Notes: generated by a model from the letters alone, not told the origin. 64,000 nucleotides of DNA from Akanthomyces muscarius (GCF_028009165.1 NC_079243.1:4030001-4094000), one strand, 5' to 3'; shown: positions 1 to 12,073, counted from the stretch's first letter. A program made the numbers and translations.

Positions 1-581
1 AGACTTGCTTCAAAGTCATGGCCTACATTTTCTATCCGCACATGACACATACAGCCGGTCTCGTCTCTACCATCACGCGGCGACATCTTCATGCACGTCC
101 GAGGGTCGTCCCTGTCCATGTCCGCGGCGGCGAGCGGCTACAGCGGCGTTGGGGAAGCAAACTGCCCGCAAGATATTCAATAGTTTTAGGGGCGGGATTT
201 GAATGTGGGGGTCGCCCATGGTACCTGAATAAGATACACGGCTTCCCAGATCGTCCCCGCTGATAAATTGCTTGGCAGTTCATTTGTCATTTTGAGTAAT
301 CGTCACTTCCACGAAGTTGGACCACCTCCGCCTCGTGTTCCTCAGCAGGTCATTTATGATGGAAAGTGGCAAGCTGGAGCGTCGTGACTCGGTACTCCCG
401 ACTTTGCCGAACCGGCAGTGATGTAACACGGTGTCGGGGAGGCCTTATAAGCATTCAGCTGTTCAGCTCGCGTCTGCTCGAGAAGTTCGGCATTGTATTT
501 CAGCGGTTCTTTTTGTCTCTGCTCTTCTCAATTGTTGCTTTAACGCTTGCCTCACTCAAATCACTTGCACTCATTCTCAAA
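1..581 (+). promoter_or_regulatory. Upstream region of the amidohydrolase gene
   Basis: No gene is supported here. A TATA-like TATAAG lies at 446-451, about 130 nt before the chosen ATG, which fits a transcription start near 475-480. The reading frame stays open upstream to 366, but that upstream start is GTG and lies before the TATA element, so I treat it as leader. Confidence 0.4.
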
Positions 582-2111
582 ATGAGATTAACAGTCGTCG
601 CGTCTATTTTTGGTGTCGCTACAGCCGCCGTCGCGGTCACCACCCACGCCACTGATACCAAGCTGCTCTTTGGCGGTACGGTTGTCGCCTTTGATTCGAA
701 GACGGAGTCTCTCAACATTATTCGTAATGGATCCGTTTTGATCCAAGGCGACCGCATCGCGGCGGTGAACACCATCGCTACACCAGCTGGCCTGCCCGAG
801 GACACGGAATTAATCGACGTCACGGGTCAGATTGTGACGCCCGGCTTCGTGGACACGCACCACCACGGCTGGCAGACGGCGCTGAAGACGCTGGGCTCCA
901 ACACCAGCCTGGCGGAATACTTTAGTCGCTACGGCGAATTTGCGGCGGCGGACAAGTACGAGCCCGAGGATGTATACCTAGGCCAGCTCGCGGGCCTGTA
1001 CGAGGCCATCAACGCTGGCGTCACGACAATTTTGGACCACGCACATCATACTTGGTCCAACGACACTGCCTATGCCGGCTTGAATGCTTCTATTGAAAGC
1101 GGCGCCCGCATCTTTTGGGCCTATGCTTTCCACAACATTTCGTCACTCAACTATACCGTGCCCGATCAAGTACCCAACTTTCGCGAGATTGCCGACAGCG
1201 GGCTGTTGAAGGGCTCTGCAGTAGAGCTCGGCATCGCGTATGACGCTTGGGGTCAAGATGTTGATGAAAGTCGGCAGGTGGCGCAACTCGCGCGGGAATA
1301 CAATGTTTCCGTCGTCACGACGCACTGCCTTGCTGGAGTCTGGGGCATACTCAACCAGCCGCGCGATTTGGATGTATATGGGATTCTGAATGACAGCATT
1401 CCTGTTGTCTTTTCTCATGCCAGTCTGCTCACAGCCGATGATGCTCAGCTGCTGCGGGCCAGAAACCAGTTCATCTCCATCACGCCCGAGTCGGAGATGC
1501 ACTACGGCCACACTCATCCACACTCGCACTTGATCCTAGATCAGGCTTCCATCGGAATTGATACACACTTTACCTACTCCACAGACATCCTGACCCAGGC
1601 TCGTTTTTGGCTGCAGAGTGTTCGACGTCACTTATTCACCAATGTTCTCAACGAGTGGCGCATTCCCACCATTACCCCAATGAGCGCAAGTCAGGCATTC
1701 TTGCTCGCTACTCGAAATGGCGGCCTGGCTCTGCGGTGCAAAGATCTGGGCATCATTGAGGCTGGTGCCAAGGCCGACATTGTCGTGTGGGACGCCCGAC
1801 AGTCGCCGTCCCTGCTAGGGTGGCGGGATCCCGTCGCCGCGGTGCTACTGCATGCGAGCGTAGCAGACGTGCTCCATGTGCTCGTGGACGGCCAGTTTCG
1901 AAAGAGAGATGGGAAGCTGGTGGCTCTTGATTATCAAAACCTCCGTGAAAGGTTTCAGGCCAGTGCCGAGAAAATACAAGACAGGTGGATGCAGACACCG
2001 TACCCTGTGCTGGAAGGCCAGTTCATGAGTGGCTGGGACTTTGAGGCACCCAAGGTTGTCGATGTAGTCAGAGGCGGAGGGAATAGCTATACTGGCCCTC
2101 TGCTGGATTGA
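582..2111 (+). CDS. Secreted metal-dependent amidohydrolase (ATZ/TRZ-type)
   Basis: A single-exon gene of 509 codons. Residues 1 to about 23 form a signal peptide, so the enzyme probably enters the secretory pathway. The body has the amidohydrolase order: HxH at H93/H95 in DTHHHGW, H248 in TTHC, H279 in FSHA and D327 in IGIDTH. These are the metal-binding and catalytic positions of the chlorohydrolase/guanine deaminase-like branch, which hydrolyses C-N or C-Cl bonds on ring substrates. The C-terminal strands (KADIVVWD) are the usual beta-sandwich domain. The substrate cannot be read from the sequence. I chose the ATG at 582 over an upstream GTG because it begins the signal peptide. A signal peptide on this largely cytosolic family is notable but is seen in fungal copies. 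It converges on the POM34 gene. Confidence 0.85.
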   Translation: MRLTVVASIFGVATAAVAVTTHATDTKLLFGGTVVAFDSKTESLNIIRNGSVLIQGDRIAAVNTIATPAGLPEDTELIDVTGQIVTPGFVDTHHHGWQTALKTLGSNTSLAEYFSRYGEFAAADKYEPEDVYLGQLAGLYEAINAGVTTILDHAHHTWSNDTAYAGLNASIESGARIFWAYAFHNISSLNYTVPDQVPNFREIADSGLLKGSAVELGIAYDAWGQDVDESRQVAQLAREYNVSVVTTHCLAGVWGILNQPRDLDVYGILNDSIPVVFSHASLLTADDAQLLRARNQFISITPESEMHYGHTHPHSHLILDQASIGIDTHFTYSTDILTQARFWLQSVRRHLFTNVLNEWRIPTITPMSASQAFLLATRNGGLALRCKDLGIIEAGAKADIVVWDARQSPSLLGWRDPVAAVLLHASVADVLHVLVDGQFRKRDGKLVALDYQNLRERFQASAEKIQDRWMQTPYPVLEGQFMSGWDFEAPKVVDVVRGGGNSYTGPLLD

Positions 2112-2399
2112 TGCTTCTGCCTCTAGGACAAGCCTGTCGAAAACGGCATAACTAACACTGCTTTTCTAAAGACGAAGTTTTGAATCAGCGTACTTGCATA
2201 AGTTTTACAACCGCGGTGGAATTTGAGACTAAATCACGACTACTGACGATGGGGGGGGGGTGAACAAAGAAGCTCGAGAACGACTGTTCTATAAATCAGG
2301 CTTTCCAATATCATGCTTACGCCAACTATTAACATAAACAACCTTGTTCCAAACCATACAATGAAAAATCTTTATTTTTCTACTCCTCATCTTCATATT

Positions 2400-3250
2400 T
2401 CAATGCACCCATGCGCTGCCAGATGACCGTCGTCCCTTTTCGTACAGCCACTTGCTGTTCAAGCCCACGCTCGTCCGCTTGCCCGCCGGGCTCGGCGAAG
2501 TTGGGTCCCCAAACAGATTCATCGACGTGCTCGCCGAGAATGGGCTTCCCGACGAGGATCTGCGGTTGTTGGCGCCTGCCCCAAACAGGTTGCTGCCGCT
2601 CTTGGGCAGCATCGGGCTGTCCACCGGCGGCGAGAACGGCGAACCGCCACCAGCTGTCGAGTTCTGAAAGGGGCTGCCACGGCCCGACAGCGGCGAGTTC
2701 GTGTAGCTGCCGCGGCTGCCGACGGAGCCCGCAATCGACGGGGTGCGCGAGTACCGCGGCGGCGTGCTGAACGTGAGGTCCTTTGCGGGGGAGGACGCGG
2801 GCGGCGCGGGCGCGAGGCCGAGCAGCTTGCGCTGGGCGTCGGTCAGCGGAATGTCCGTCATCTCGTCGCGGGCGCGGAAGAGCGGCATGCAGGCGAGCGC
2901 CACCTGCACGAGCGGCATGAGCTGGACGACGGTCCAGGCCCAGCTAATGTACAGTCGAAGCGCAGGAGAGACGCTGTTTTCCCAATGTTAGTTTTGTGTG
3001 TTGTCTTGAGAAACGAAGAAGCGCCGTACCTTGTTGGACCGATGTACATTTTGACGAGGAGCTGAATCGTCCAGAAGCAGAGCAGGGCGATTATGTTGTA
3101 GGCTATGCGGCGGACATTTTTCTCGGAAAAGGTCGTGGCTTCGCGGCGCCGGGTGATTTCATTGAGGCGAGGATGGCGCCAGGTGCCGGGGCTATCTGTC
3201 GCCGAAGCCGGAGCACCCTTGACAGGCGTCGACGTTGTCGGTGTCGACAT
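2400..3250 (-). CDS. pom34: Pom34-like nuclear pore membrane protein
   Basis: Two exons (3250-3030, 2973-2400) joined over a 56-nt intron give 264 residues. The N-terminus is short and Thr/Pro-rich. Two hydrophobic segments follow: about residues 50-66 (IIALLCFWTIQLLVKMYIG) and the stretch just after the splice (LYISWAWTVVQLMPLVQVALACM). The C-terminal half is disordered, Ser/Gly/Pro-rich, with repeated SPF and NLFG peptides. Two membrane spans plus an FG/SPF-bearing tail match fungal Pom34, which anchors the nuclear pore complex with Pom152 and Ndc1. The splice is phase 2 and keeps one long frame. It shares an upstream region with IES1, which is divergent. The name rests on architecture and remembered family resemblance. 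Confidence 0.75.
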
Positions 3251-4042
3251 GTTTATGATGTGTGTTGTGCTGGAGGTCGTGGACGTCTGGGGAGAAGCAA
3301 ATTGTCGAGAGTGGCCGGCTTTGGCTCTTCGTATGACTCGTGGATCTCGTATTATTGCCACACACGCAGTAGTTATTGAGAGTAGAGTTCAGCTGCTGGT
3401 TAGTATCGTCGTTATCAAGGCCGGAGCCTGTGTGGTTGATCCGTTGCCCCCCAGATGCTGTTGATGTTGTTGATGGTAAAGTTGGTAGCTAAAGCACTGG
3501 TGCTAGGCCAGCAAAACACGACACTGCATTGAGGTAGCTTGGGAGGTGGAGCGGACTGGCCAGCGACGTCGCGACCTCAGCTACGGCAGCTTGCTTGAAA
3601 GGGCAAAGCACTTTGTAGAATTGCGGGAAAATTATGGCAATCGTCGCAGAGAGCCGGGAAATGAAATTGCATACTTTTCTCAAGTACATTGTCTTTAACG
3701 ACTGGATTATCCGCCACTAACTCAGGCACCCTCTGCCTGAAGCTTTCAGCCACAAAGCCATGCTCCGCCACACACTAGCCACATCCCTGGACGCTCGCGC
3801 GCCCGTTGCGCAACCTCATCAGGCCAGAGCATTTCCCACGAACTTCTTTCATTATTACACTCCTGTCGCTTCCACCACCCATTGAGCGCTGCCACGTCAC
3901 GGCCCTGTTGGCATCGCCCCGCCATCTGCCCCAAATCAACATTTTCCTCCGCACCCTCTCGATAATGTTCTTTTGAGCTCTACCAGCCCTGCACGCATTC
4001 AATTAAACCTCGATCCGCGACCCATCGCGAGACCATCGCGCG
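3251..4042. promoter_or_regulatory. Divergent promoter region between POM34 and IES1
   Basis: About 790 nt separate the two divergent start codons. I see no gene and no clear TATA box. The half nearest IES1 is pyrimidine-rich (CCTCCGCACCCTCTCG and similar), as in many fungal TATA-less promoters. Confidence 0.4.
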
Positions 4043-6129
4043 ATGGCTGCCTCGCCCACCTCCGTCGCCGCCACGTCGGAAATCGACCACCCGAGCTCCC
4101 CCGCTGCACCGGAGGGCAAGTCTTTTGCTTCGCGCCCCGGCAGCGATGATGAAGATGTCGGCGACGACACGCAGATGACGGAGAAGCCCGGCCGCAAGGG
4201 AGGCCGATCCTCGCAGCGTGATGCTGCTGTGCAGCAAATCGGCAAGATTCGCCATCTCAAGAAAGAAGACGGCGAGCCTCTGTGGCGTGTTGATATCCAA
4301 TACGACTTCCTCAAGGCCGTATTCGACAACGAAGCCAAGGTCTTCACCAACTCGTACGATCCGACGGTTGGCAAGCAGAACTTTGCCGACCTGTACATTG
4401 ATACTATGGCGCGCAGCAGCAAGACTAGCAAAGTTTTGCGTGATAAACTGTTGAATGACAGAGAGGCTGCCAAGGGCATGGCCATGGTCTGTCTGCTGGT
4501 CAACGTCGGCAGGATGAACACCACTCTCAACTGTAAGCTTCGCCAACTAACCCGTGCCAGCTGGCATTATTGCTAACTTGTGCAGTCTTTCCGGAAATGA
4601 GAGCTCAGCTGCGCACATATCACGCCATTCCCTCCCTCCAGGCGCACCAAGACGCTCACGCCTACAAGCAACTGCAAGATGCTCCGCGCTTAAAGTCCAT
4701 CCTCAAAGGCGGAGCGGAAGACCGCGAGGAGCCGAGCACGCTGCAAAAGCTCAAGGAAATAGAAGAATCTCCGCGAACGAATCCCGTCAATCTCATCTTC
4801 ATCATGTGCAATGCCGCAAAGAAGGTAGCCGATCTCCACTTTCCCGACGGCAACGAATTCCACGACCTCATCATGAAGACACAATACAGCAGCCCGTCTC
4901 GAGCCATCGCTTTTCTGTGGCTCATGTGGTTCCACCTCGAATCTGATTTCACGGAGGAGGGCTGTGAGGAGAACCCATTTGGTAACGGTGTTGACTATGA
5001 TGTTGGTGTCGCCAACCAAGGCGTTCCTCGTCTGGAGCTCTTGACGGAAGAAGAAAAAGCTCTTGAAAATGTTGACACAGAAACCGAGAAGGAGTTTGGC
5101 AGAGAGAAGCAGCGCACCAGAGCCAAGATTCTGGAGATGGATCAAGCCTTTATCAACGACAGAGACACAAAACGCGGCAAAGCACGGGTTTCGCTAAACG
5201 AAGAAGGTCCTGCCATCTTGCCGCGCATACGCCCGTCCAAGCACGAGTCGGACATGGACAGCACCCGATCTACACCACCGCCACAGGGAGGCAGGGGCAG
5301 GGGTGGCGGCGGTGGTGGTCGGAGAAGCGCAGCCCTCAAGTACCAGATCTTTGAGGGATCGTCCCCGGCACGCCAAGGCTCTGAAGGGGTCATTTCGCGC
5401 AAACCTCGCCCGCCTACCGCACACCAACTAGCCGTGGAGCGTAACCGAAGCCAGCGTGTCGAATATATTCTGGACAAGGGCCTTCGAAGAGAACAGAGAA
5501 AGAGTCGCAAGTTACGCCGTCGCGAAGGCGCCATCATCAGAGCGTACAAGCGAATTCATGCCGCGGGAAACCCCGGCGACGAAAGCGACAGCGACAGCAA
5601 TCCACCTCGAAACTTGCGTGGAAATGCAAACCTGATTTTTCGTGAAACGGGCATTGGTGGCCTCTGTCAGCTCTCTAATGAGCCTGATGACTTTGGCGAA
5701 GAGGTCAGCACGTACGCGGCGGCATTCCGACGCTCCCACCGCAGACTTGTTCGCTGGCTGGGCAGCGACCAGGGTGTGGTTGCCCCAATCAAGAAATTTA
5801 ATCCCAACGCCGTTGACAAGAATGGCGATGGAGAGGATCCCAACGGCTACGATGATCCCAACGGAGACTTGGCCATGGATGACATGGATTTGGACGATGG
5901 AGACGGCGACGGTGACGGCGACGGTGAAGGTGAAGGTGAAGGTGACGGTGACGGTGATGGTGATGGCGATGGTGATGGTGATGGTGATGGTGATGGTGAT
6001 GGCGATGGCGATGGCGATGGCGATGGTGATGGTGATGAGACTGCTATGGGCGATGGAGCGGAGCAGACCATACTGGCCGATGACGAAGCGGATCGCACAG
6101 AAATGATGGGCGACTCGGACATGGACTGA
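4043..6129 (+). CDS. ies1: INO80 chromatin-remodelling complex subunit Ies1
   Basis: Two exons (4043-4532, 4586-6129) with a 53-nt intron encode 677 residues. The splice restores the segment NFFPEMRAQLRTYHAIPSLQ, typical of Ies1. The conserved N-terminal third (KIRHLKKEDGEPLWRVDIQYDFLKAVF, then KTSKVLRDKLL) is followed by AKKVADLHFPDGNEFHDLIMKT. Later come a basic AT-hook-like RGRGGGGGGRR stretch, a KRxxR-rich segment and a GITRE-type conserved patch. The C-terminus carries about 47 residues of alternating Gly-Asp/Gly-Glu, encoded by a GGTGAT/GGCGAT microsatellite. Ies1 is a fungal-specific subunit of INO80, acting in nuclear chromatin remodelling and DNA repair. The acidic tail is an expansion not needed for the family assignment. 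Confidence 0.85.
5896..6036 (+). repeat. Gly-Asp coding microsatellite in IES1
   Basis: A six-base unit (GGTGAT, GGCGAT, GGTGAC, GGTGAA variants) repeats for about 140 nt in frame, encoding alternating Gly and Asp/Glu. Unit length is a multiple of three, so changes in copy number would not shift the frame. Confidence 0.95.
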
Positions 6130-6737
6130 GAAAACGTTTATCATTGATGGGTGTATTGTGATTTTATTTTTCACGTGTAAATTGTAACGATAGGCTGGAG
6201 AGGGTGACGAGCTGGTCTTTTGTCTAGGGACGGAGTTGCAGGGAAATCTGGGACACGGAATCGTTTGCGCTGGCTATTCGTGCATTTTCGATGGCATTTT
6301 AAAAGAGTTAATTCATTGATATTGTTGTGAACTTGACAGACTCGGTCTTGACCAGCGGTCCCTTCTCTCACCAAGTAGAATCCTAAAATTGCACCCCCAT
6401 AACGCCTAGCATTCACAATCAGTCTATTTCGTTATTTTTCTATACAGAGACAAAACGGCGTCCACGGAAGAAAAATACTCGTCAGCATCACGGCGTAAAC
6501 GAACACGAATAAGGGACCGATGATCCGGTTCGGGGTCCTTGGGCCCGACCCGGATATTGCTGCAAACCTCCGGGCGGTGGCAGTCGGCAAAATCTCTCAG
6601 GAGTAGCTATCCGGCACTAATAAGCTACAGTTCCCGCGATCGCAATTAAAAGTTTCGAGTGCGAAATTCTTTCAATTCATTTTTTTTATTACCTCTGGGT
6701 GTATCGTTCCTTGCTTTTCTGTAATTGAGGAAAGAAT
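6130..6737. other. Intergenic, IES1 3' end to ERG2 promoter
   Basis: No gene is seen. The last 100 nt before ERG2 hold a T-rich tract (TTTTTTTATTACC near 6681-6693). Confidence 0.4.
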
Positions 6738-7527
6738 ATGCCTTCGAAATCGCAAAAGAAGAATGCGGCCGCCGCCCGCGCCAATGGTGGTGGTGGCATC
6801 GGCCGCCTCCTGGCCATCCTCGGCTTCCTGACGGCGCTGCTCGCCTCGGTCGTCTACGTCGCCGAGCAGAACCTCGACAAGTTTTACGTCTTTGAGCTGG
6901 ACCACCTGCAGGACCTGGCCAAGCGCAGCGTCGACCGCCACGGCGGCGACACGCGCGGCGCCGTCAAGTACATTGTCGACGAGCTGAGCGCCAAGCTGCC
7001 GGCGCACGTCAACGTCGAGGAGGAGTGGGTGTTTAACAATGCGGGCGGCGCCATGGGGGCCATGTACATCATCCACGCCAGCATCACCGAGTACCTCATC
7101 ATTTTCGGTAGGTCGGCGACTATCGCAGCGTACAAGCTGTGTTCACGCAATCCCTCGAGCGAGCAACAAACTAACTGGCTAAACCACAGGCACTGCTGTC
7201 GGCACCGAGGGCCATACCGGCCGCCACACGGCCGACGACTACTTCCACATCCTCTCGGGCACGCAGATGGCCTACGTGCCCGGCGAGTACGAGCCCGAGG
7301 TGTACCCGCCCGGCAGCGTGCACCACCTGCGCCGCGGCGAGGTCAAGCAGTACAAGATGCCCGAGAGCTGCTTCGCCATGGAGTACGCCCGCGGCTGGAT
7401 CCCGCCCATGCTCTTCTTTGGCTTCGCAGATGGCCTGTCTAGCACGCTCGACTTCCCGACCCTCTGGAAGACGACGTACATTACTGGCAAACTGATGATT
7501 GGTCAGCTCCTCCGCGCCAAGTTCTAA
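6738..7527 (+). CDS. erg2: C-8 sterol isomerase ERG2
   Basis: Two exons (6738-7107, 7190-7527) around an 82-nt intron encode 235 residues. A basic N-terminus precedes one membrane span at about residues 22-42 ([24 protein letters not shown]), which anchors the enzyme in the ER. The splice restores [20 protein letters not shown], and the glycine/histidine-rich block, then [24 protein letters not shown] and a C-terminal helix match the ERG2/sigma-1 receptor family. ERG2 moves the sterol double bond from C8 to C7 in ergosterol synthesis (fecosterol to episterol) and is a target of morpholine fungicides. Length is normal for the family. Exon 2 has very high third-position G/C, unlike the flanking DNA. 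Confidence 0.96.
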
Positions 7528-9708
7528 AGCAGAATGCTCATCTTTCTTTTTTGGAATTTTGCGAAAAGAAAATTGACTTGGTTTGGGAAAATGTATACAA
7601 AAATGGGGGTAATGGAAAACCATGTGTACCAAAAGCAGATATATGACCGGTGTTTAATGAAGGGTAAAAATAGCCCCTCAACGCTGTGGGGATTCGGTAT
7701 CTGGTGTCAGGATAGGCACGGCATAGTATAGACTAATTGACGCGAGTTTCTCGTGGTTGCGTGTATTATGACAATGGGTGATGAAGTGGTGCTCTCGGCC
7801 GTGCTGTCGTTCTCGATGAGCGTTCTTGGCTTTCGGTGCCTGTACCCGACAAAGCAAAGTGCTCGAATTGAGTTTCGGCTTCTTGGCCACTAAACTGCAT
7901 CCGACTTTTGACTGCTTGGCAACTTGGACCAGGGATGAGGCGACTCTGGGGGAAATGTAACTAGAGATGAGCCGTGTCTCCTTTGCCACACACAGCTGAA
8001 GCCTCAGGCTATTCTTGGCAAGAGGAAACGAAAATGACAGGTTCTTGGATCTTGTTACCCACCACTAACTTTTCCAATTCATAACGTAAAATTTTCCAAA
8101 CAGCTTTGACGCGGCTGTGTCGCTGGCGAGTGTGGGGGAGATGCCCTCGCCAAGCGTGGCTCGTCTTGGCGAGACGCGCCAAGTGCCGCCGTCGAGAGGC
8201 TGCTGGAGAATCGAGGCGCACGAGACCCGGGAATGGGGCTGGTTCGAGGCTTGCGGAATGTTCTTTACCACGTGCTGCCCAGCCGCTGTTGCTCCATTCT
8301 CTTGTGTCGAGCGACGCCCCGTCTACTTGGGCAAGATGGCTGCGAGAGGCCTCTGCAGGGTTGGTAGGCTGGCGTGGAAGCACTCCGTAATTTACATGGC
8401 CGTGGCAAGATTCAAAGTAGGAGAAGTAATTGCCAAACCCTGTCGTAGTCAAAATGCAGTCATGGAAACAAAGATGCGCCGTCGCGGAATGTATTGGCCC
8501 CCAAGGCGGATGGGATGGTGACGTCTACATGAACGGGAGAAGATGTAGCCCAAGTAGAATAAAACTAAAACTGGCGTTGCAAAAATCGACAGTAATCATT
8601 ATCATTCCTTTGGCCAAGTACAAAACTACCGGGCACCAATTATAGATGGAGGTAGAATGCCGACAGAAGCACCTTGCACAGCCGACGATCCTCGCAGCCA
8701 CAGTCCGGAGTATTGGACGTGTTTACGTTTTCTCACAAGGGACAACACATGCCGGGGGTACAAGTAACGTAATGGATCACTCACGATAGCTCAATGAAGA
8801 AGGTCGCGTTGCCTGGCACAGCCCTCCCCCAATCGAGTCCGCCCCTGCTAGCGCCAAAAGTTAAACCCCAACTCTAAGATTGCATCTCCCCAGAATACAG
8901 TGGATTCTTGCCAGCGTTCTTTATCCTTTGGTGGCGCTGTCGGCTGCATGATCCCTCGTCGAGGCTGGAACGTTGCTTGTGTTGCGAAAAGGGTCAAGCT
9001 TCTCCCCTGGTCTCTGATACTGGAGTAGTCTATTGATGCAGCTTGCTTACAGTGCATGCAGCAAGGCAGAAACAAAGTAGCCCTGCTGCAAGTCGACTGA
9101 TCTGAATTTCCGTCGTGTCAGAATGGCCTCGACTTATATACGTCCCGTATACGCTGCTCGAGTATTGCCCATGTGTGGCTTTTCTGTCCGTTGAAATTAC
9201 GACTGCCATGACTTTTGTGCCGACGCAAACCACAAGGACTAGGCCTCGTCCGGTCTTGGCTCAGAGGGCAAAAAAAAAAGTTGGTCGCTGTCGACCCTAG
9301 TTCTGCCCAGCCCTTGGCGTTGACATTTCAGCCTCCAATAGCACCATCGTCATGTCGCAGTACGATAGTGTTCTTGGCTTCACCCCGCACAGCCTATCCC
9401 AGCGAGTAAGGGCTCTTCCCCCATCCCGCGCGATAACGCACTCCTGCTGCAAGCCAGGGCTCGCACACACTCGCCCAAAGCCTCCCTCCCCTGTTGTGTA
9501 ATGGTCAGCCCCAGGAGGGGAGAAGGCAGCTCCCAACTTCCGAGTCAGAGGATGTACACAACCCCGGACTGTCTTATAAAGGCACTTGCACCCGCCAAGT
9601 CTCGTGCCGTGCTTTTTTCTGCTCCTTCTTTAAAAATAGCCCTTTCACTTTTCAACTCCATCATTGGCAGCTTATTGGGTATTATAAAAAAGAAACAAGA
9701 CTTACACA
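7528..9708. promoter_or_regulatory. Gene-free stretch and PTR2 promoter
   Basis: About 2.2 kb with no gene I can support; open frames near 8009-8521 on both strands look random. Two HGATAR sites suited to AreA/NIT2-type GATA factors lie at 9363-9368 (CGATAG) and 9431-9436 (CGATAA), 68 nt apart and about 280-350 nt before the PTR2 ATG. A TATA box (TATAAAG) is at 9575-9581. Confidence 0.5.
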
Positions 9709-11671
9709 ATGCCGGCTGGTGATACCCTCGTCGTCGCCGCCGAGAAAGATGCTGCCAATGCTAGGCATCCTGGCGCCGCCGCCACCGCCCAAGTAGATGG
9801 TGATCTGCTCGACGAGGACTTCCCCTCGCCCACGACCGAGGAGCTGACGACTCTCCGCCGTGTTTCCGACAAGATTCCCGCCAAACTCTTCACCATTGCT
9901 TTCATCGAGCTCTGCGAGCGCTTCTCCTACTATGGTTCCACCGTCGTCTGTAAGTCTCCCTGTCCCCATCCTTTCCTCCCACATACACAACTGAGAATGG
10001 CCTTGACTTACACGGAACCCCAGTCACCAACTTTATCCAGCAGGCCCTCCCGCCGGGCTCAACCACCGGCGCGTCCACCGACCAGCCCGGCGCCCTGGGC
10101 ATGGGCCAGCGCGCGTCCACCGGCATCACGACCTTTAACCAGTTCTGGCAGTACTGCATGCCGCTGCTCGGCGCCTATGTGGCCGACGCGCACTGGGGCC
10201 GCTACAAGACCATCAGCGTCGCCCTCGGCGTCAACCTACTCGGCCACGGCATCCTGATCCTCTCGGCCATCCCCCCCGTCATCGTCAACCCCCAGGCGGC
10301 GCTCGCCTGCCTGATCCTCGCCATCCTCGTCATCGGCTTCGGCACCGGCGGCTTCAAGCCCAACATTTCCTGCCTCATCGTCGAGCAGCTCGGCGACCAG
10401 CGCCTCTTTGTCAAGACGGATCCCAAGACGGGCGAGCGCGTCATTGTCGACCCGGCCGTCACGACGGAAAAGATTTACATGTGGTTCTACTTCTTCATCA
10501 ACGTCGGCGCGCTCGTCGGCCAGATCACCATGGTCTACGCCGAGCAGTACGTCGGCTTCTACCTCTCGTTCACGCTGCCCACCGTCATGCTCGCCCTCTG
10601 CCCGGCCGTCATGTTCTGGGGCCGCAAGCGCTACGTGCGCCGCGCGCCGGACGGCTCCGTGCTGATCCCCGCGCTCAAGACCTTTTGCCTGGCCCAGCGC
10701 GGGCGCTGGTCGATTAACCCGTGGGCGACGTGGCGCAACATGCACGACGGCACCTTTTGGGATGCGGTCAAGCCGTCGAGGTTTACAGAGGAGAGTCGTC
10801 CCAAGTGGATGACGTTTGATGATGCGTGGGTAGACGAGCTGCGTCGTGGATTCAGTGCGTGCGCCGTCTTTTGCTGGTACCCCATCTTCTGGCTCTGCTA
10901 CAACCAAAGTAAGTCCTTCGCCGTCTACTTCTGTCCCTCCTTCCTTCAAGACCACTCGCTAACAAGATAGTCAACAACAACCTCGTCTCGCAGGCTGCCG
11001 TCCTCCAGCGTCACGGTGTTCCCAACGACATCCTCTCCAACCTCAACCCCTTTGCCCTCCTCATCTTCATCCCGCTCAACGACTTCCTTATCTACCCGGC
11101 CCTGCGCAAGGCTGGCGTGCGCCTGACTCCTATTCGCAAAATCACCGCCGGCTTCTTCGTCGGCGCCGCCGCCATGGTCTGGGCCGCCGTCGTGCAGCAC
11201 TTCATCTACCAGCGCTCCGTCTGCGGCAACATGGCCTCCAAGACGATGCCCGACCCCTTCACTGGCGAGACGATCAAGTGCCCGCCCGTCGACATCAACG
11301 TCTGGGCCCAGACGGGCTCCTACGTGCTCATCGCCCTCGCCGAGGTCTTTGCCTCCATCACCTCGCTCGAGTACGCCTACTCCAAGGCCCCCAAGAACAT
11401 GCGCAGCATGGTCCAGGCCGTCGCCCTATTCATGACGGCGTTTGCCGCCGCCATCGGCCAGGCCTTTACCGGCCTGTCGACGGATCCCCTTCTCGTGTGG
11501 AACTACGCCATCGTGGCGATCCTGGCGGCCATTGCGGGCACCTGCTTCTACTTCCAGTTCAGGGACTTGGATATTCATGAGGATGACCTGAATGCGCTCC
11601 CCGAAGGCCAGATGATCAAGAATGTCAGCGACGAGAAGATTGTGCAGCTGGATCAGAAGAGCACAAACTAA
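9709..11671 (+). CDS. ptr2: PTR2-family di/tripeptide-proton symporter
   Basis: Three exons (9709-9949, 10024-10908, 10971-11671) encode 608 residues. The POT/PTR2 signatures are present: ELCERFSYYG in the first helix, LLGAYVADAHWGRYKTI (PTR signature 1) and FYFFINVGALVGQ (signature 2). About twelve hydrophobic spans and a long cytoplasmic loop are visible. It should import di- and tripeptides across the plasma membrane with protons, as a nitrogen source. Both introns are phase 1, and both joins are confirmed by uninterrupted family sequence (VVFTNFIQQ, CYNQINNNLVSQ). Two upstream GATA sites and the nearby NmrA gene fit control by nitrogen catabolite repression, but that link is inferred. Confidence 0.95.
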
Positions 11672-12073
11672 GTAGTTGTAACGGCTTATATATTTTAGTA
11701 TAACTTTGTCTATTATATGTGTAGCTTATATACCAACTTTCCTTTTATAGTACATATAAAGCGATACCACAAATAGTGCCTGCACTGGTACGTGAAGCTT
11801 TTATCCCTCGCTGTCGACTTTTTCCGTGATCGTGAAGGAATTTTTGTGCACATATCATGTTTTTGGAGCAAATAATACAATCACATTCATGAGCGGGCAG
11901 AGTCCAAGCTGTTAAAGAGGGTTCCCGAAAACTACAAGTAAACCCAGCTGACCATCACAGTGTAATACCTTTAATATTCACATCAAATTGCACACATTTC
12001 ACCCTTCTGATACATCCAATTCCTCTAATCACTACTATATATCCTCGTGCAATCAAAGACTACACTCTTCACG
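11672..12073. promoter_or_regulatory. Promoter of the small secreted protein gene
   Basis: An A/T-rich 3' flank of PTR2 runs into a promoter with a TATA element (TATATAT) at 12036-12042, 32 nt before the chosen ATG. The upstream GTG at 12047 is therefore near or before the transcription start and is not used here. Confidence 0.45.

Noticed and set aside
366..581. 72-residue N-terminal extension of the amidohydrolase
   Set aside because: It starts at GTG, precedes the TATA element and would bury the signal peptide; the ATG at 582 is better.
8009..8521. Open frames of 134-147 codons on both strands
   Set aside because: Composition looks random, no domain or splice support, and the frames overlap each other.
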